A stretch of 64,000 nt of DNA from Ottelia alismoides (taxonomy: Eukaryota; Streptophyta; Magnoliopsida; Alismatales; Hydrocharitaceae). The DNA lies in contig JAZKJV010007248.1 in NCBI GenBank assembly GCA_037367405.1, positions 1,014,501-1,078,500 on the forward strand, in the 5' to 3' direction. The position numbers and the translations under genes are program-made. Shown here piece after piece: positions 36,401 to 47,560 of this stretch (positions are counted from its first letter, which is position 1; the number at the start of each line of letters is the position of its first letter). Below the pieces are notes generated by a model. That model was given only the letters and a program-made list of their open reading frames with translations, had not been told where the DNA came from and made no database searches.

Positions 36401-37044
36401 TTATTCAGTACAAGTGTACAATAAGGGTCCAAAAGTCAACTTTCAGACCGTAGCTCCGCCAAATGCGAAACCACCACCATTGGATAGATTATTTTATTCT
36501 ATATACAATTAAAGGTGAGTACACTGCGTTTGGAGTTTTTATTTGTGAGATACGGGTCTGGGAAGTTGGCATTCTGGGTTTTTATTCAGACCATATCTTT
36601 TTGTCTGTACATTATCTTTTTGTGAAATCAATTTTGTATTTTTCTTTATTAATTTATCTACAACTTTCATGTACAAAGTTTCTTTATTTGATGTACAAAA
36701 AGTGGAACCAGAAATAGGTCCCAAAATGAATAAAGAATGAATAGATTGTATAGGTATTTACACTGTATTTCTGACCTTATCTCCCCCTACTTTATTCCTT
36801 GTCGACCCATTCATCAAGATGCCTAGGTCTCGGGGGTTTTGGGTCATAAAATATTTACAATATTTTATTCTTTTTCTTTTCTTTATTTATTCTATAATTT
36901 TGGCCTTAATTACAGTAATTTACACACTGTTGAGATGCACATGCATGAATGCTAAGATGCTTGATTTAAGGCTATTTACAGGCATTTGCTAGGGTTTTAG
37001 GTGCCAAAATGATAGAATAAAGATGATGAAATGTGGATTCATCA
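33426..37044 (-). repeat. 5' LTR of E2
   Basis: Offset by exactly 14,771 bp from the left LTR at both ends and of the same 3,619-bp length. Sequence features are as described for the left LTR. Confidence 0.95.
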
Positions 37045-37049
37045 GGCTC
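37045..37049. repeat. TSD of E2, right copy (GGCTC)
   Basis: Matches 18650-18654. Confidence 0.9.
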
Positions 37050-37206
37050 CACGGGCCGGGGGGATCGGTGCGTGGGGGGCGGGGTCAGTGCGGGAGGCGC
37101 GGGGGGCTTCACGGGGGGGGGGGTGTTTCGACCTGGCCGGGTGGGGGGTCTTCGAGCGGGGCGCCGGTCCGGGGGGAGGCTTCGACCTGGGGACGCGGTT
37201 CTTTGA

Positions 37207-37329
37207 GCCCTTGCAGAAGACACCCCAATCCTTCACAAAGTTCCAATACAACTGGTAGATGGTGCCGATGGTGGAGATGAGGATGACCACTCCCAGCCAC
37301 GTCGTTGTTGGTTGCACCTCGTACTTCAT
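37207..37329 (-). pseudogene. Gene-like fragment inside the Pack-MULE, probable captured exon
   Basis: On the minus strand from ATG at 37329 an open frame encodes about 41 residues starting MKYEVQPTTTWLG. A hydrophobic segment follows (VVILISTIGTIYQLYW), like one membrane helix. After CKGSK (near 37203) the frame runs into GC-rich proline-coding repeats. I do not recognise the source protein. Codon choice is GC-rich, unlike the AT-rich surroundings. Captured host-gene pieces are typical of Pack-MULEs, but this remains inference. Confidence 0.4.
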
Positions 37330-37633
37330 CCGAGCGTCGGCTGCCACTGGCGGGAAAGGAAGCTCACGATGGAGTTGGTGGGTGCTGGGTGGTGGGGAAA
37401 ATGAAGAGGGTGAGAGGGAGTGGCAATTGATGTAAATTGGATAAATAAAATATGTATAATATAAAAGAATGTAACGAAATCTGATTAGTTTTAACGGATA
37501 AATGGATGTGGGTTAACCACATGGTTTATAGGGTAAGAGTTAGCAAGTTTATGGGGTCCAGGGAGGAATTACGATGTTTCGAAGGTTGTAGAGGTAATTG
37601 GCAAGATGATAAAATCTGCCAGGTAAAAATCCC

Positions 37634-38283
37634 TTTAGAAAAATACAATCGTACTCTCTTTTTAATTGCACAAGAAGGAGCGGACATAACTGATTTCACA
37701 CTTACCTTTTTGCAATCTATATTTTTACAAAATTTACACTTGTGTCCTTCTGTTATTACACCTGAGCCCCTATTTTACCTTAACGGATGACGCAATTGTC
37801 AATTTGTACATATGCCCACGTGTCTCGTATCTATTAAAATACGGCGATAATCCAAAAACAAAGAAATGTCTGATAATTTATATCAAAGATTTTTTACGTT
37901 TGTACCCTTTGGAGTTTTTCCAACAAAATTTATAAATCTAACAAAATTTTTTCCAATCACATTTGTACCCCTATTATTCTTGCGAAATTTAAAATAGGAA
38001 TTTACAGAGATAGAGGCAGCAGTAGAGCATACAGAGAGGTCCTAATTGTTCTGATTTGGATTTAATTAATGTAAGGTGTCAGACCAAGCTGGCTAAGGTC
38101 AACTACATATTTAATCGAGCCACAATAATGACCGGACCCAAATGTAAAATAGGCAAAGTTTGTTGAATCTCGATGAGACATTCTCCCGAGACAGCTTACA
38201 AATCCATTCCCTACATTATATGCCATCATTGATGTTCAGGCCTTTCCATGACAAATCTTACCATCGCAAAACATTTATTATAA
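37634..38283. other. Decayed repeat sequence, no gene
   Basis: Contains degenerate arms resembling the MULE family (37660-37790, CATAACTG and ACACTTGTGTCC motifs). No supported ORF. Confidence 0.35.
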
Positions 38284-38452
38284 GAGATTTTTACACTATG
38301 AATCATAGAAAATTTGTCAATTACCTTCTCAACCTTGTAAACATACTAATTATCACTTCAACTATGTAAACATGTTAACCGTTACACTACGATGTTTACA
38401 TGGCCGCGAAGGTAATTAACAGAGTTTCTAGGGTTTGTCGTGTAAAAATCCC
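38284..38452. mobile_element. Small MULE-type MITE (169 bp)
   Basis: Nearly palindromic. The left arm GAGATTTTTACACTATGAAT, continued to TGTAAACAT, pairs with the reverse complement of the right arm GGGATTTTTACACGACAAAC. The terminus resembles that of the Pack-MULE at 18110. Flanks TTATTATAA and TTTATATAA match at 7 of 9 bases. Confidence 0.65.
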
Positions 38453-38499
38453 TTTATATAAAGAATAATTCTATCGAATTTTGAAACATTGAAGTAACC

Positions 38500-38803
38500 G
38501 GGAATTTTAATATTTGGGTCCTCATCTATAGGTCCGATCCCAGAATGGGTCCCCATCTTTAATATGTAACGATTCGGGTCCCAGGGCCGTTAACATAATG
38601 AACTTTTTTGGCTGATGACGGATATGCCCTTGTTTAAAAGTTGGAACCCAACCCCCATTCCCTTCCTGACAAGGGCATATTCATCATGAACCTCAAAATT
38701 TTCGTTTCCTAAATGGCCCTGGGACCCGAATCGTTACAATTTGAAGATGAAGATCCATTTTAAGATCGGACCCATAGATTAGGACCCAAATTGTAATTTA
38801 CCC
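38500..38803. mobile_element. Inverted-repeat MITE (304 bp)
   Basis: Arms of about 90 bp. The left arm GGGAATTTTAATATTTGGGT pairs with the reverse complement of the right arm GGGTAAATTACAATTTGGGT. Both continue through TCCGATC and CGATTCGGGTCCCAGGGCC. The flanks do not form a clear TSD. Confidence 0.65.
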
Positions 38804-39740
38804 TATTAAAAAACCTCTAGGAGCAGCTCCGATGCTGTAATCCTTTTTTTTTTTGAAAAAAAACATCTTTAAAAATCCAACCGTGTGGATTGAATCTATG
38901 AGTTCTTTTCTACATATTTATCAGATTTTGTCCAAATCTGGCATTTTTAACTATTTTATCTTGACGGTCGAAAGTTCGGTCCTTTTCAAAAAGGGTTTTA
39001 AGCTCCTTAAATGTTGACTGGATCTTTGACAGTCAAAGTTAGCTAGAAATGTTGAATTTGGACGAAATTTGACAGGTATGCAGAACACAATTCATAGATT
39101 TAATCTCGATTTTTTGAAAGCATATTTGCAAAATAAAGATAAAATAAAATAAGATATTACAACGGTAGTTATAAATACGTCATAGACTCATAGGATCTAC
39201 TCTAAAAAACTCCGTCGATTTTCACACCCGTCATTGTTTGAAAAACAGTAAAGATGAAACGAAAAATTCAAACGGCATGTTTTCCTTTAAATAGCTATGA
39301 ATCGTTCCATCTTATTCCGACCAAAGGAGTTTCGGACCACTTTGAATATTTGGGCATCATATATACATCATAAGTCTCTTCAAAGAACACGGCTTTATCA
39401 TATTGTACGATTCAACGGAGATATATCATGGGCTTGGGTCCCAATCCTTTATTGAATGGAAGAAAACTGACTCTCACAACTTGTTGAGTCCGAATCCGAT
39501 TGAATATATTACAACCACCCATACTTAAAAGTTAAAACCTTACCATTTGAGGAGAGCAGAGATGGGTATGGTGTATGAAACTTTGAAATGTTCTTCTTAT
39601 TTGCTTTATGCATATGGTGAAATTTTTTTTCTTGTTTGCTTTATGCATATGGTTCCTTCATGTTTAGTTTGGCAATGGAGTTTGATGTATCCGAAAATAT
39701 ACCGATTAGCTTTTAGAATATGGAAAAAAATAGGAGTGCC
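38804..39740. other. No gene recognised
   Basis: AT-rich with a T/A-rich run at 38846-38870. No supported ORF, repeat or RNA. Confidence 0.4.
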
Positions 39741-39744
39741 CTCA

Positions 39745-40090
39745 TGATGTAGTCAACATGGCTGCTCCCACCTTATTTTCTGCAATTTTTTTATTTTTTT
39801 TTTGAAAAATATCATCACGTATATTCATCTCCATATCCCTCCTATATGCCATTCGAATTTCGTGAGAAACAGAGACTCCTACGGCCTCCATCCAGATGAG
39901 ATCTATTTAAAAAATCCTACGAGCGTTAAAAAATGATTGTCTGGATGGAGGCCGTAGGAGTCTCTGTTTCTGACGAAATTCGAATGGCATATATGAGGGA
40001 TATATGGATGAATACACATGGTGATATTTTCCAAAAAAATAAAAAAATTGACAAAAAATGGGGCGGGGGCAGCCCCATGCAACCCTTACA
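39745..40090. mobile_element. Foldback MITE, copy 1
   Basis: A long palindrome. 39752-39895 pairs with 39935-40080 through the shared CATTCGAATTTCGT and CTACGGCCTCCATCCAGA segments, with ends GGCTGCTCCC and GGGGCAGCC. It is related to the element at 40527-43431, where the outer ends are more complete. Confidence 0.75.
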
Positions 40091-40754
40091 ATATTCGCTT
40101 AAAAATTATTTCAGTGAAGACATCAATAATTCCATGCATATTAGGAGTGTTCATGGAGCCGGTACCTATCATGCTTGATCGTGTCTTGCCCCACCCTGCT
40201 GGTATTGGGTCAGGGTCGACCCATCCAATTAGAGGTGAAAATGGATACAGATATATCCGAATATCCGCTTAACGTACTCGAAAAATTATCGGATATTAAT
40301 ATTCGTATCCGAATATTAATCGAATACAGATCGAATATGGATATGGATTGTAAAAAAAATCGGGATAACTGATATGGTAATGACTTGAATATCCAGATCC
40401 AAATCCGGATATCCGAATACAACAATTAATATTATTTTTTTATATTAGTTAATATAATATAAGCCACAACCCCGTATTATTATATTAGTATTGTACATTA
40501 TATAATATAATATATTAAGAGGTTAATGGGGCTGCCCCCTTGGGGCAGCCAACATGACTGCCCCCGCGTCATTTTCAACATTTTTTTTATTTTTTTTCAA
40601 AAATATCACATGTATATTCATCTCTAGATCCCTCCTATATGCCATTCGAATTTTGTCAGAAACAGAGACTTCTACGGCCTCCATCCAGACAGTCATTTTT
40701 TAACGATAACATGGTTTTTTAAATCGACACCATCTCGATGGAGGCAGTAGGAGT

Positions 40755-43287
40755 CACTACAGGAAGTTGCAGCTTTGGAGACGACAACTAGCGATGGTTA
40801 TATTATGACCGTCCCTAATGAAAGCTTTTAGGGACGGTCAGGACATAACCGTCCCAATACCACATATCAGGAGACGCTATGTGAGTTGTCATCCCCTTTT
40901 TTAATAACTTAATAGGGACGGTCAATAACGACCGTCTCCTCTGCCTTGGGGCATTTGGGGACGGTCCTAACTGTCCCCATTACGCTTCTGTTGGCATCGC
41001 CTCCGGTCAATGGACCTAAGTGGTCGGGCAGAGGGGACGGTCAACAAGGACCGTCCCCTCTGTCATGGGAGGGTCCATTGGGGACGGTTGTGACCGTTCC
41101 GCATACGCTTCTGTTGGCGTCGCCTCCGGTCACTAATCCTAAGTGGTCGACCAGAGGAGACGCTGCCCTTGGAGGGTCTTTGGGGACGGTTATGACCGTC
41201 CCGAATACGCTTTTGTTGGCATCGCCTCCGGTCATTGATCCTAAGTGGTCGACCAGAGGGGACGGTCACCATGGACCGTCCCCTCTGTCATGGGAGGGTC
41301 TTTGGGGACGATTATGACTGTCCCCAATACGCTTCTGTTGGCGTCGCCTCCGGTCATTGATCCTAAGTGACCGACCAGAGGGGACGGTCACCATGGACCG
41401 TCCCCTCTGCCCTGGGAGGTCCTTTGGGGACGGTTCTGACCGTCCCCATTACGCTTCTGTTTGCGTCGCATCCGGCTCATGGACCGACCAAAGGGACGGT
41501 CATCGAAGACCGTCTCCTATGCCATCCAAAGGGGACGGTCTTTAGTGAACCGTCGCCGATCGTCTCCAATGGGGACGGTTCAAACGACCGTCCCCATTGG
41601 TCAGATCGAAAAAAACCCCTTCGACCTACGTTCATTCTCACTTTCCTCTCTTCTCATGACCGTCGCCCATCGCCGTCCCCTGCCACCCCGTCGTTGTCTC
41701 CGAGCTCTCCGTGGTTGCTGACCTCGTCAATCTCATTTTCTGGTATCTATCAACACTCCTTTGTGTTTATTCTTACTTATTTTACTTGATATGCTTGTTA
41801 GGAATGTTTTTCCCCATGTGAATGAGTTTAGATTGGAAATATGTTATTGATATATTACATTGCTTGATTTGTTTAATATAATAGAGAAACATGACTTGTA
41901 TAGGATGAAATATCTTGTTGCCTATTAACATGATTTGTATATAGGATGAAACATCGCTTGTGTATAGGATGAAACATTGCTTGTGTATAGGATGAAACAT
42001 GATTTAATATAATAGAGAAACATTGCTTGTGTATAGGATGAAACATGATTTGTATAAAACATTGCTTGTTGTATATTAAATATAATATTGTTGTGTATAA
42101 TAGATCTAGAAAATTTTGTTGTGTATAATAGAAAAACTTGATGTGTATAAGATGGAAAAACTTGTTGTCTATAATAACACGATGGTGGATTTTAATCTGA
42201 TTGTGCAGTAAAATGGATAAATCATGGATGGATAAGAGATACGATGATTTTCAACACTGGAACGAGTCATCCGCCTCTTACTACTGATGCGGCCTTCCTC
42301 CAGGCGACCGGTCCATAGCATCAGGGACGCGTCCGTTGTGGTGATCATGGTGCCACCATACAGAATTGGTATGGAGTAGGGACCGGCTCGATCTCTCAGA
42401 AGACACAAAGGGAGAGGGAATTAGAGAGTCAAGTGTCTAGCATGAATATGAAGATTCAGGATTTGCGCCAACAAATGACGATTTTCAATGCATTCATGCA
42501 TGCACATCAAGGTGCAGCGTCGACTAGCCACCCAACAGAAGATGATAATACCGCTGCGAGGCTAGACGACGACGATGACGACGAAGAAGAAGATGATGAT
42601 GCTGATGACGATGAGGACGACGACGACGATGAGGACGACGACTAGGACGACGACGACTAGGATAGTTTGATTACTTGGTAGGATAGTGTAGTATATTGTA
42701 TAACTATTTTGGACAATTACTTTGCAAAGTAGGTTATTTTGTTTGAATGCTTATATTGTAGGACGACGACTTTATGAATGTGGAATGCATATTTTTTTAT
42801 GGTGATCGTAATATTTATTATGAAGAAAAATTTATTGTAACAGGTACTATATTATAGTGACATACAGGGTAAAATGATGATCAAATAGAGGGCAATGGAA
42901 ATTTTTTTGTTAGCAGATGAACAGAGGGGACGGTCATTGTGACCGTCCCCTTAGTTCTTAGAGACGGTTATGACCGTCTCCACTTCCTCCCGTTTGGGAC
43001 GGTCGTGACCGTCCCCCCTGAATGACTTTAAGGGACGGTCCTGATCGTCCTCAATAAGTGCCTTTAAGGGACGGTTATGCCCGTCCCCTATACTAAACTT
43101 TTAGGGACGGTCACGACCGTCCCCTATGTATGAGTATAGGGGACGGTGCAGACTACCGTCGCTTATACCAAATGGGACGCCGCCTTTGGAGACGGTCGCA
43201 TGACCGTCCCCAATGATTAGAGGGGACGGTCATTTTATCATTGGCGACAGATGTTGACCGTCGTCTGTTCTACTCTTTCTTGTAGTG
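40755..43287. mobile_element. Non-autonomous CACTA element (2,533 bp)
   Basis: Ends CACTACAGGAA and CACTACAAGAA (reverse complement of right), TSD AGT at 40752-40754 and 43288-43290. Dense subterminal repeats GGGACGGTCANGACCGTCCC in both orientations fill 40833-41610 and 42910-43255. Such repeats bind the element's own transposase in CACTA families. Within the left part, a unit of about 122 bp starting CTTCTGTTGGCRTCGCCTCC recurs four times (40985-41457). Only remnants of transposase-region ORFs remain. Confidence 0.93.
42213..42645 (+). pseudogene. Remnant of CACTA transposase-region ORFs
   Basis: 42213 starts MDKSWMDKRYDDF, like the beginning of TNP2-type CACTA transposases, and soon stops. 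A second piece continues in other frames: TDAAFLQATGP, HQGRV, then ELESQVSSMNMKIQDLRQQM, resembling the coiled-coil end of plant Ptta/En/Spm-type proteins. An aspartate/glutamate tail (42565-42645) closes it. The catalytic core is missing, so it cannot work as a transposase. Confidence 0.55.
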
Positions 43288-45192
43288 AGTCTATGTTTCT
43301 GACGAAATTCGAATGACATATGAGGGATATATGGATGAATATACATGACAATATTTTTCGAAAAAAATAAAAAAAACGTCGAAATAAGGGGGTGGGGCAG
43401 CCATGTTGGCTGCCCCCAGGGGGCATCCCCATTAAATCCATATATTAATTATATTAATAAATTTTCGTTTGTTTGGGGATGTGCACGAACAATAATTATG
43501 AAATCATATCCTCCTTTTTGCTTCCGGTAAAGAATGTAGGCCACCTCGACGCTCCCTTTTGTCATGATTCAACTTGTTTATATTTCTTTGATATTTTTTA
43601 AAATTATTATAAACTTTGATAAAAAAATTCAATTCGTTTCTGTTTGTGATCTTCATTCGATCCGTGTTCGGGTTACATGTTTATCAGATCCATATTTGGA
43701 TTTCAATCCTTATCGATTCATATTTGGATCATTTCTTTATTCGATTCGTATCAACTTCGATAAATATCCGATTCGGATTCGTATCCGTAATTTTTAAGAT
43801 ATGATTTCCTTAATGCATATCTGAATATTCGTACCTGTATTCGTATTCGATAGAGATGAAGCAAATATGGATATGGAAATAGGCATATCCGATCCGTATC
43901 CGATTCATTTTCATCCCTACACTCAATTCCAACGAGTACCCAATTGTAACAGATAATTGGTTAATGCCAATGAATGTTGGCTACCCGCGAGGATAAAGAG
44001 AGATACTTCTAGTGAAAGATGATACGTATAAATATGCAAACGATGTGACCAACTATGTATATCCGTATCTTTATCATATTCATAATGATAATGTCGGGAT
44101 ACGAAAATCTAAATGGTACGGAATGCATTCACATATGGATATAGAAACATATATAAATAAACTAATGAGGATATATAGAACTATGTGGATAATGTAAACC
44201 AGATGAATATATGAAATGGGAAGGAATATAATCGAACACGGATCAAACAATGACACATTCTTGTTGGTTCATCCTCATAATGAATGAAATACGGATAAAT
44301 GAGATGCAAATATATAATCAGAGGACAACATGGCAAATGATATATAAGTATATATTCATATTCGTAAACGGTTGTATTAATTATCACCACATTTGGTTAT
44401 CGCAATGTGTGCGTGCGCGTGCGTGCGCACATGGGCATGGCTGTGGGCACGAGGGGGCGCACACGTGTGCGTATTTTTGTATGATACAATTTGTATTCGA
44501 TTGTATTCATTATCATTATGTTTGGATGTCAGGATGTATGTATATCGATTTGGATCAATATCCGATTCATTATCATATATGTTAATTCAAATTTTGGCAT
44601 CTATATCTATATATATATATATATTTCAATTTCTAAATGGATACATACATGAGCCGCCCCATACATAAAAATTTAATCTTATCAATATAATTTTTATTCA
44701 ATTATTTTTCCTATCTAATTTGCATCCATTTTATACTAGTATTCATTTTTAATGGTTTGACAATATATTTTACATATCACCAATATTTGTATCCTCATCC
44801 ATATATATATAATAGATAAGAATAATGTATCATCTATATTGTTTGTATCTAAACATTTATATTTTTGTAAATCAACTTCTAACCAAGTACTCGCGGGTAC
44901 CCGTCGGGATTTTTATATAGGGCATGAATGATGGTACAACAGGTACCCGACCCATCATTTTAAATGAGTACCTGAAACTTTAGGGTCACAACGAACGAAT
45001 CAAATCAGGTACCATTGACCCGGATATTTTTTAACACCCTTAATGCATATGTCAATGGAGTAACATATTGATGGAATGGGATTTGGGATTGAACGTGGAA
45101 GACATGTTCAATTCAAATGAAGAAGATAAAACATAGCACTTTTATCCTTTTGGTATTATCGTAACAATACACGTGGTTTTGTGAAGAGAAAA

Positions 45193-45456
45193 AGGTTTTT
45201 ATCAGTTGTGCCCCTCTGAGATATTGCAATTTCAATTATACCTCTCCTTTTTTTTGAAATATCAGTTGTGCCCCTACATTCTTGCAAAGTTCACAGTTGT
45301 GCCCTTTTGTAATATCAATTGTATCCATACTTTACCTTAACAGAAGGGCAAAACTGTGAATTTTGCAAGAAGGTAGGGGCATAACTGATATTCTAAAAAA
45401 GAGAGGAGCATAACTGAAATTGCAATATCTCAGAGGGACACAACTGATAAAAACCC
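45193..45456. mobile_element. MULE-type MITE (264 bp)
   Basis: Two inverted arms of about 120 bp: AGGTTTTTATCAGTTGTGCC on the left, and a right arm whose reverse complement is GGGTTTTTATCAGTTGTGTC. Flanks AAGAGAAAA and AAAAGAAAA match at 8 of 9 bases. Same terminal family as 59248 and 60447. Confidence 0.8.
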
Positions 45457-45565
45457 AAAAGAAAAACGAAAACTCAAAAGAATTGACCAAAGAAGCCGGT
45501 CGACATCCACGATGTCGAGTTCTATGGAGTTCTCATGGTCACAGCATTGCCAAGCAAACTGCGTG

Positions 45566-45955
45566 TAAGGATGAAAAAGGTCGGGTACAGATGCAAATAT
45601 AGGTGTTGTTGTATCATTATCCTTTTAAAAATCTGAATACGGATATTAATATACATGGATTGCAAAATGATAAATTATATCTTCAAAATACGGATAGGAA
45701 TGTGATCTTTGTTTAGATCTTTATAAAAATGAATATGGTATTTGTATCCTTTAAATTTTGTATATGTATATCTATACTTGTATTTGTTAAAATTTGAGAT
45801 CTTGCATTTGTATTTCTATTCGTACGGATGTATAATTTCAATATTTGTATTCGCATTTGCATTTGGTATATGGAAAAAAATAGCATCCATGTCTTCTATC
45901 AAACAGATACGGATACGAACATATACGACTATATTTGTATCATTTTTCATCCCTA
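45566..45955. mobile_element. hAT-like MITE, unit 1
   Basis: Ends TAAGGATGAAAA and TAGGGATGAAAAAT (reverse complement of right), interior of CGGATA and GAATATGG-type repeats. Flanks ACTGCGTG and GCTGCAAG agree at only 5 of 8 bases. Confidence 0.6.
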
Positions 45956-45963
45956 GCTGCAAG

Positions 45964-46658
45964 TAGGGATGAAAAGGTCGGATACAGATACGAATATATG
46001 TGTTATCATATCCTTATCCTATTAAAAATCTGGATACGAATGCAAATACAAATATCACACGAATGTGTAAAATGTAAAATCATACCCTCAAAATACGAAT
46101 ACAAATACAAAAAAATATTGATAATTCGAATATGGATGTTTGACAAACGAATATGAATTAATATACCAATATTATACATGTCCAAATTTACTTAAAAGCT
46201 ATAAGCATTTTAGGTTCATAACCGTATCTAATATATAAAAGTATATTAAATATTTTAATAATGAATATTTACATTAAAAAATAACTAAATAATAAAAGAA
46301 AACGTAAATATATAACTCAATAAAAAAATGAAAATTTACCAAACATACTTTTTTGTGTACCATGTAAGTATTGGTTTCATCTAGAATTTGAACATTCGTA
46401 TATGTATTTGTATCCATATCCGTATTCTTTTAAAAAAATGAATATTCATATTTGTATCCTCAAAAAATTGAACATTCATATTTACATTCGTATTCATCAA
46501 AATTGAGGATATTATATTCGTATTCATATTCAAAGAATGTTGAACATTTGTATTCGTATTCACATTCGCCAGATACAAGAAAATAACATCAATATCCTCT
46601 ATTTGACGGATGCGGGTACAAATGGATACGGATATATTTCTATTCATTTTCATCCCTC
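45964..46658. mobile_element. hAT-like MITE, unit 2, perfect 8-bp TSD
   Basis: Ends TAGGGATGAAAA and GAGGGATGAAAA (reverse complement of right), with GCTGCAAG at 45956-45963 and 46659-46666. Interior is AT-rich with many GAATACGAATACAAAT-type units and no ORF. It abuts unit 1. Confidence 0.85.
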
Positions 46659-47420
46659 GCTGCAAGCTATTAAATAATAGGAAATTTTACACATGTACTC
46701 CACCAAATTTATGCAAATACAATCAAGGCTGCAAAAACTGGTAGTCGGTACTCGGTCGATTGGGGCTACTAATCAAATTTAGTCGGGCTTTAATCAGCTT
46801 TGAAATTTTTATTTATTTTAAATATATGAATCATTATTATATATATTCTTATATATTTACATAGATTTGTACTTTTTTATATTATCATATGAAAAAAGAA
46901 GTAATTGAATTAATTAAAACATTAAGCATATTAGAACAAGTTTTCTTTGAAAAAAGTACAAAAAAATACGATGTCTCCACACATTTTCATATATAATATA
47001 TAACAAAATAATAAATAAAAACTTACCAAACTTACTTCTTTGTGTACCATGTAAGTATCGATATCGTCCAGAATTTGAACATTCATATTCATATTCTTAT
47101 TTAAATTTGTATCCACATTTGTATCTTTTAAAAAAGGATTATTCATATCCATATCCTCAAAAAATTGAACATTCATATCCACATTCATATTCGTCAAAAT
47201 TGAGGATATTATATTCGTATTCATCGAATGTTGAATATTTGTATTCGTATTCGCATTCGCCAGATACGATAAAATGACATACATATCCTCTATTTGATAA
47301 ATGCGAATACAAACATATACATATATATTTTTGTATATGTTTTCATCCCTAGCTGCAAGCCATTAAATAATAGGGATTTTCACTTGTGCTCCTCCAAGTT
47401 TCTGCAAATACAATTGTGGC
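46659..47420. repeat. Duplicated MITE end and flank, with an inserted segment
   Basis: 46290-46740 and 46990-47420 are similar in the same order, about 690 bp apart. Both hold the ACCATGTAAGTAT, GAGGATATTATATTCGTATT and GCTGCAAGCYATTAAATAAT segments. 46740-46990 differs and contains GGTACTCGGTCGATTGGGGC, which may be another small insertion. Confidence 0.65.
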
Positions 47421-47560
47421 CCTACTTTTTTTTTGCAATAACACTTGTGTTGTTACCTTCTTGGACCATTAACAATCATATTCATACCTCTCGAGTTAGT
47501 TGATGTCCACTCCCCTCCCATACATACATTAAACATATGGGCACAAGCATAGTTGGAAAA
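47376..47560 (+). repeat. Single MULE-like terminal arm
   Basis: Begins GGGATTTTCACTTGTGCTCC and continues with TTTCTGCAAATACAATTGTG and GGCCCTAC, a divergent version of the arm family seen at 45193. No matching right arm found. Confidence 0.45.

Larger units (their letters stand above)
18655..37044 (-). mobile_element. Complete Athila-type Ty3/gypsy element E2, very young
   Basis: 18,390 bp, read on the minus strand, with two LTRs of exactly 3,619 bp (18655-22273 and 33426-37044) and TSD GGCTC. I found no difference between the LTRs in the stretches compared, and all their open frames are identical. A tRNA-Asp primer site (33406-33423), a 5' leader, one gag-pol frame (24846-31628) and a PPT next to 22273 complete the structure. 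Protein similarity to E1 is high, but the noncoding parts and LTRs differ widely, so it is a related, separate family. There is no env-like ORF. Confidence 0.96.
18110..37633. mobile_element. Pack-MULE-like element split by E2
   Basis: Inverted ends: 18110-18300 reads GGATTTTTACCCGGCAGA and onward, and the reverse complement of 37470-37633 reads GGGATTTTTACCTGGCAGA. They stay alignable through GCCAATTACC, ACCTTCGAAACATCGTAATT and beyond, for about 150-190 bp. Flanks TTTAAAAAA (18101-18109) and TTTAGAAAA (37634-37642) make a 9-bp TSD with one mismatch, the Mutator pattern. Without E2 the element is about 1.13 kb. Its middle is GC-rich and holds a gene-like piece at 37207-37329. No transposase is present. 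Confidence 0.75.
40527..43431. mobile_element. Foldback MITE, copy 2, split by a CACTA element
   Basis: Ends TGGGGCTGCCCCCTTGGGGC and TGGGGATGCCCCCTGGGGGC (reverse complement of right), flanked by TTAA on both sides (40523-40526, 43432-43435). Joining the sequence across the CACTA insertion restores the GTAGGAGTCTNTGTTTCTGA segment present intact in copy 1. About 370 bp without the insertion. TTAA or TAA flanks would fit a PIF/Harbinger origin, but the family is not settled. Confidence 0.8.
40230..43919. mobile_element. hAT-like MITE with GGATACGGATA repeats, second level
   Basis: Ends TAGAGGTGAAAATGG and TAGGGATGAAAATGA (reverse complement of right). Flanks CATCCAAT (40222-40229) and CACTCAAT (43920-43927) agree at 6 of 8 bases. 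Interior rich in GAATATCCG and GGATATGG units. About 780 bp without the inserted elements, similar in size and type to the copy at 45964-46658. Confidence 0.65.
40142..45042. mobile_element. hAT-like non-autonomous element, outermost of a four-level nest
   Basis: Ends TAGGAGTGTT (left) and TAAGGGTGTT (reverse complement of right), flanked by a perfect 8-bp duplication ATGCATAT at 40134-40141 and 45043-45050, the hAT TSD length. Without its insertions it is about 1.2 kb and noncoding, with GGGTACCCG-type motifs near both ends. 44393-44480 is a GT/GC alternating, low-complexity stretch. Confidence 0.75.

Noticed and set aside
40833..41610. Regularly repeated palindromes resembling a CRISPR array
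   Set aside because: Spacing is irregular, the genome is plant, and the repeats lie inside CACTA ends with a matching TSD, so they are subterminal repeats.
42433..42645. Acidic Asp/Glu-rich small protein as an independent gene
   Set aside because: It lies inside the CACTA element and continues a degraded transposase-region frame; the acidic tail is a GAC/GAT repeat.
44393..44480. GT/GC alternating tract as a functional Z-DNA switch
   Set aside because: A plain low-complexity stretch inside a dead hAT-like element; nothing around it suggests regulation.
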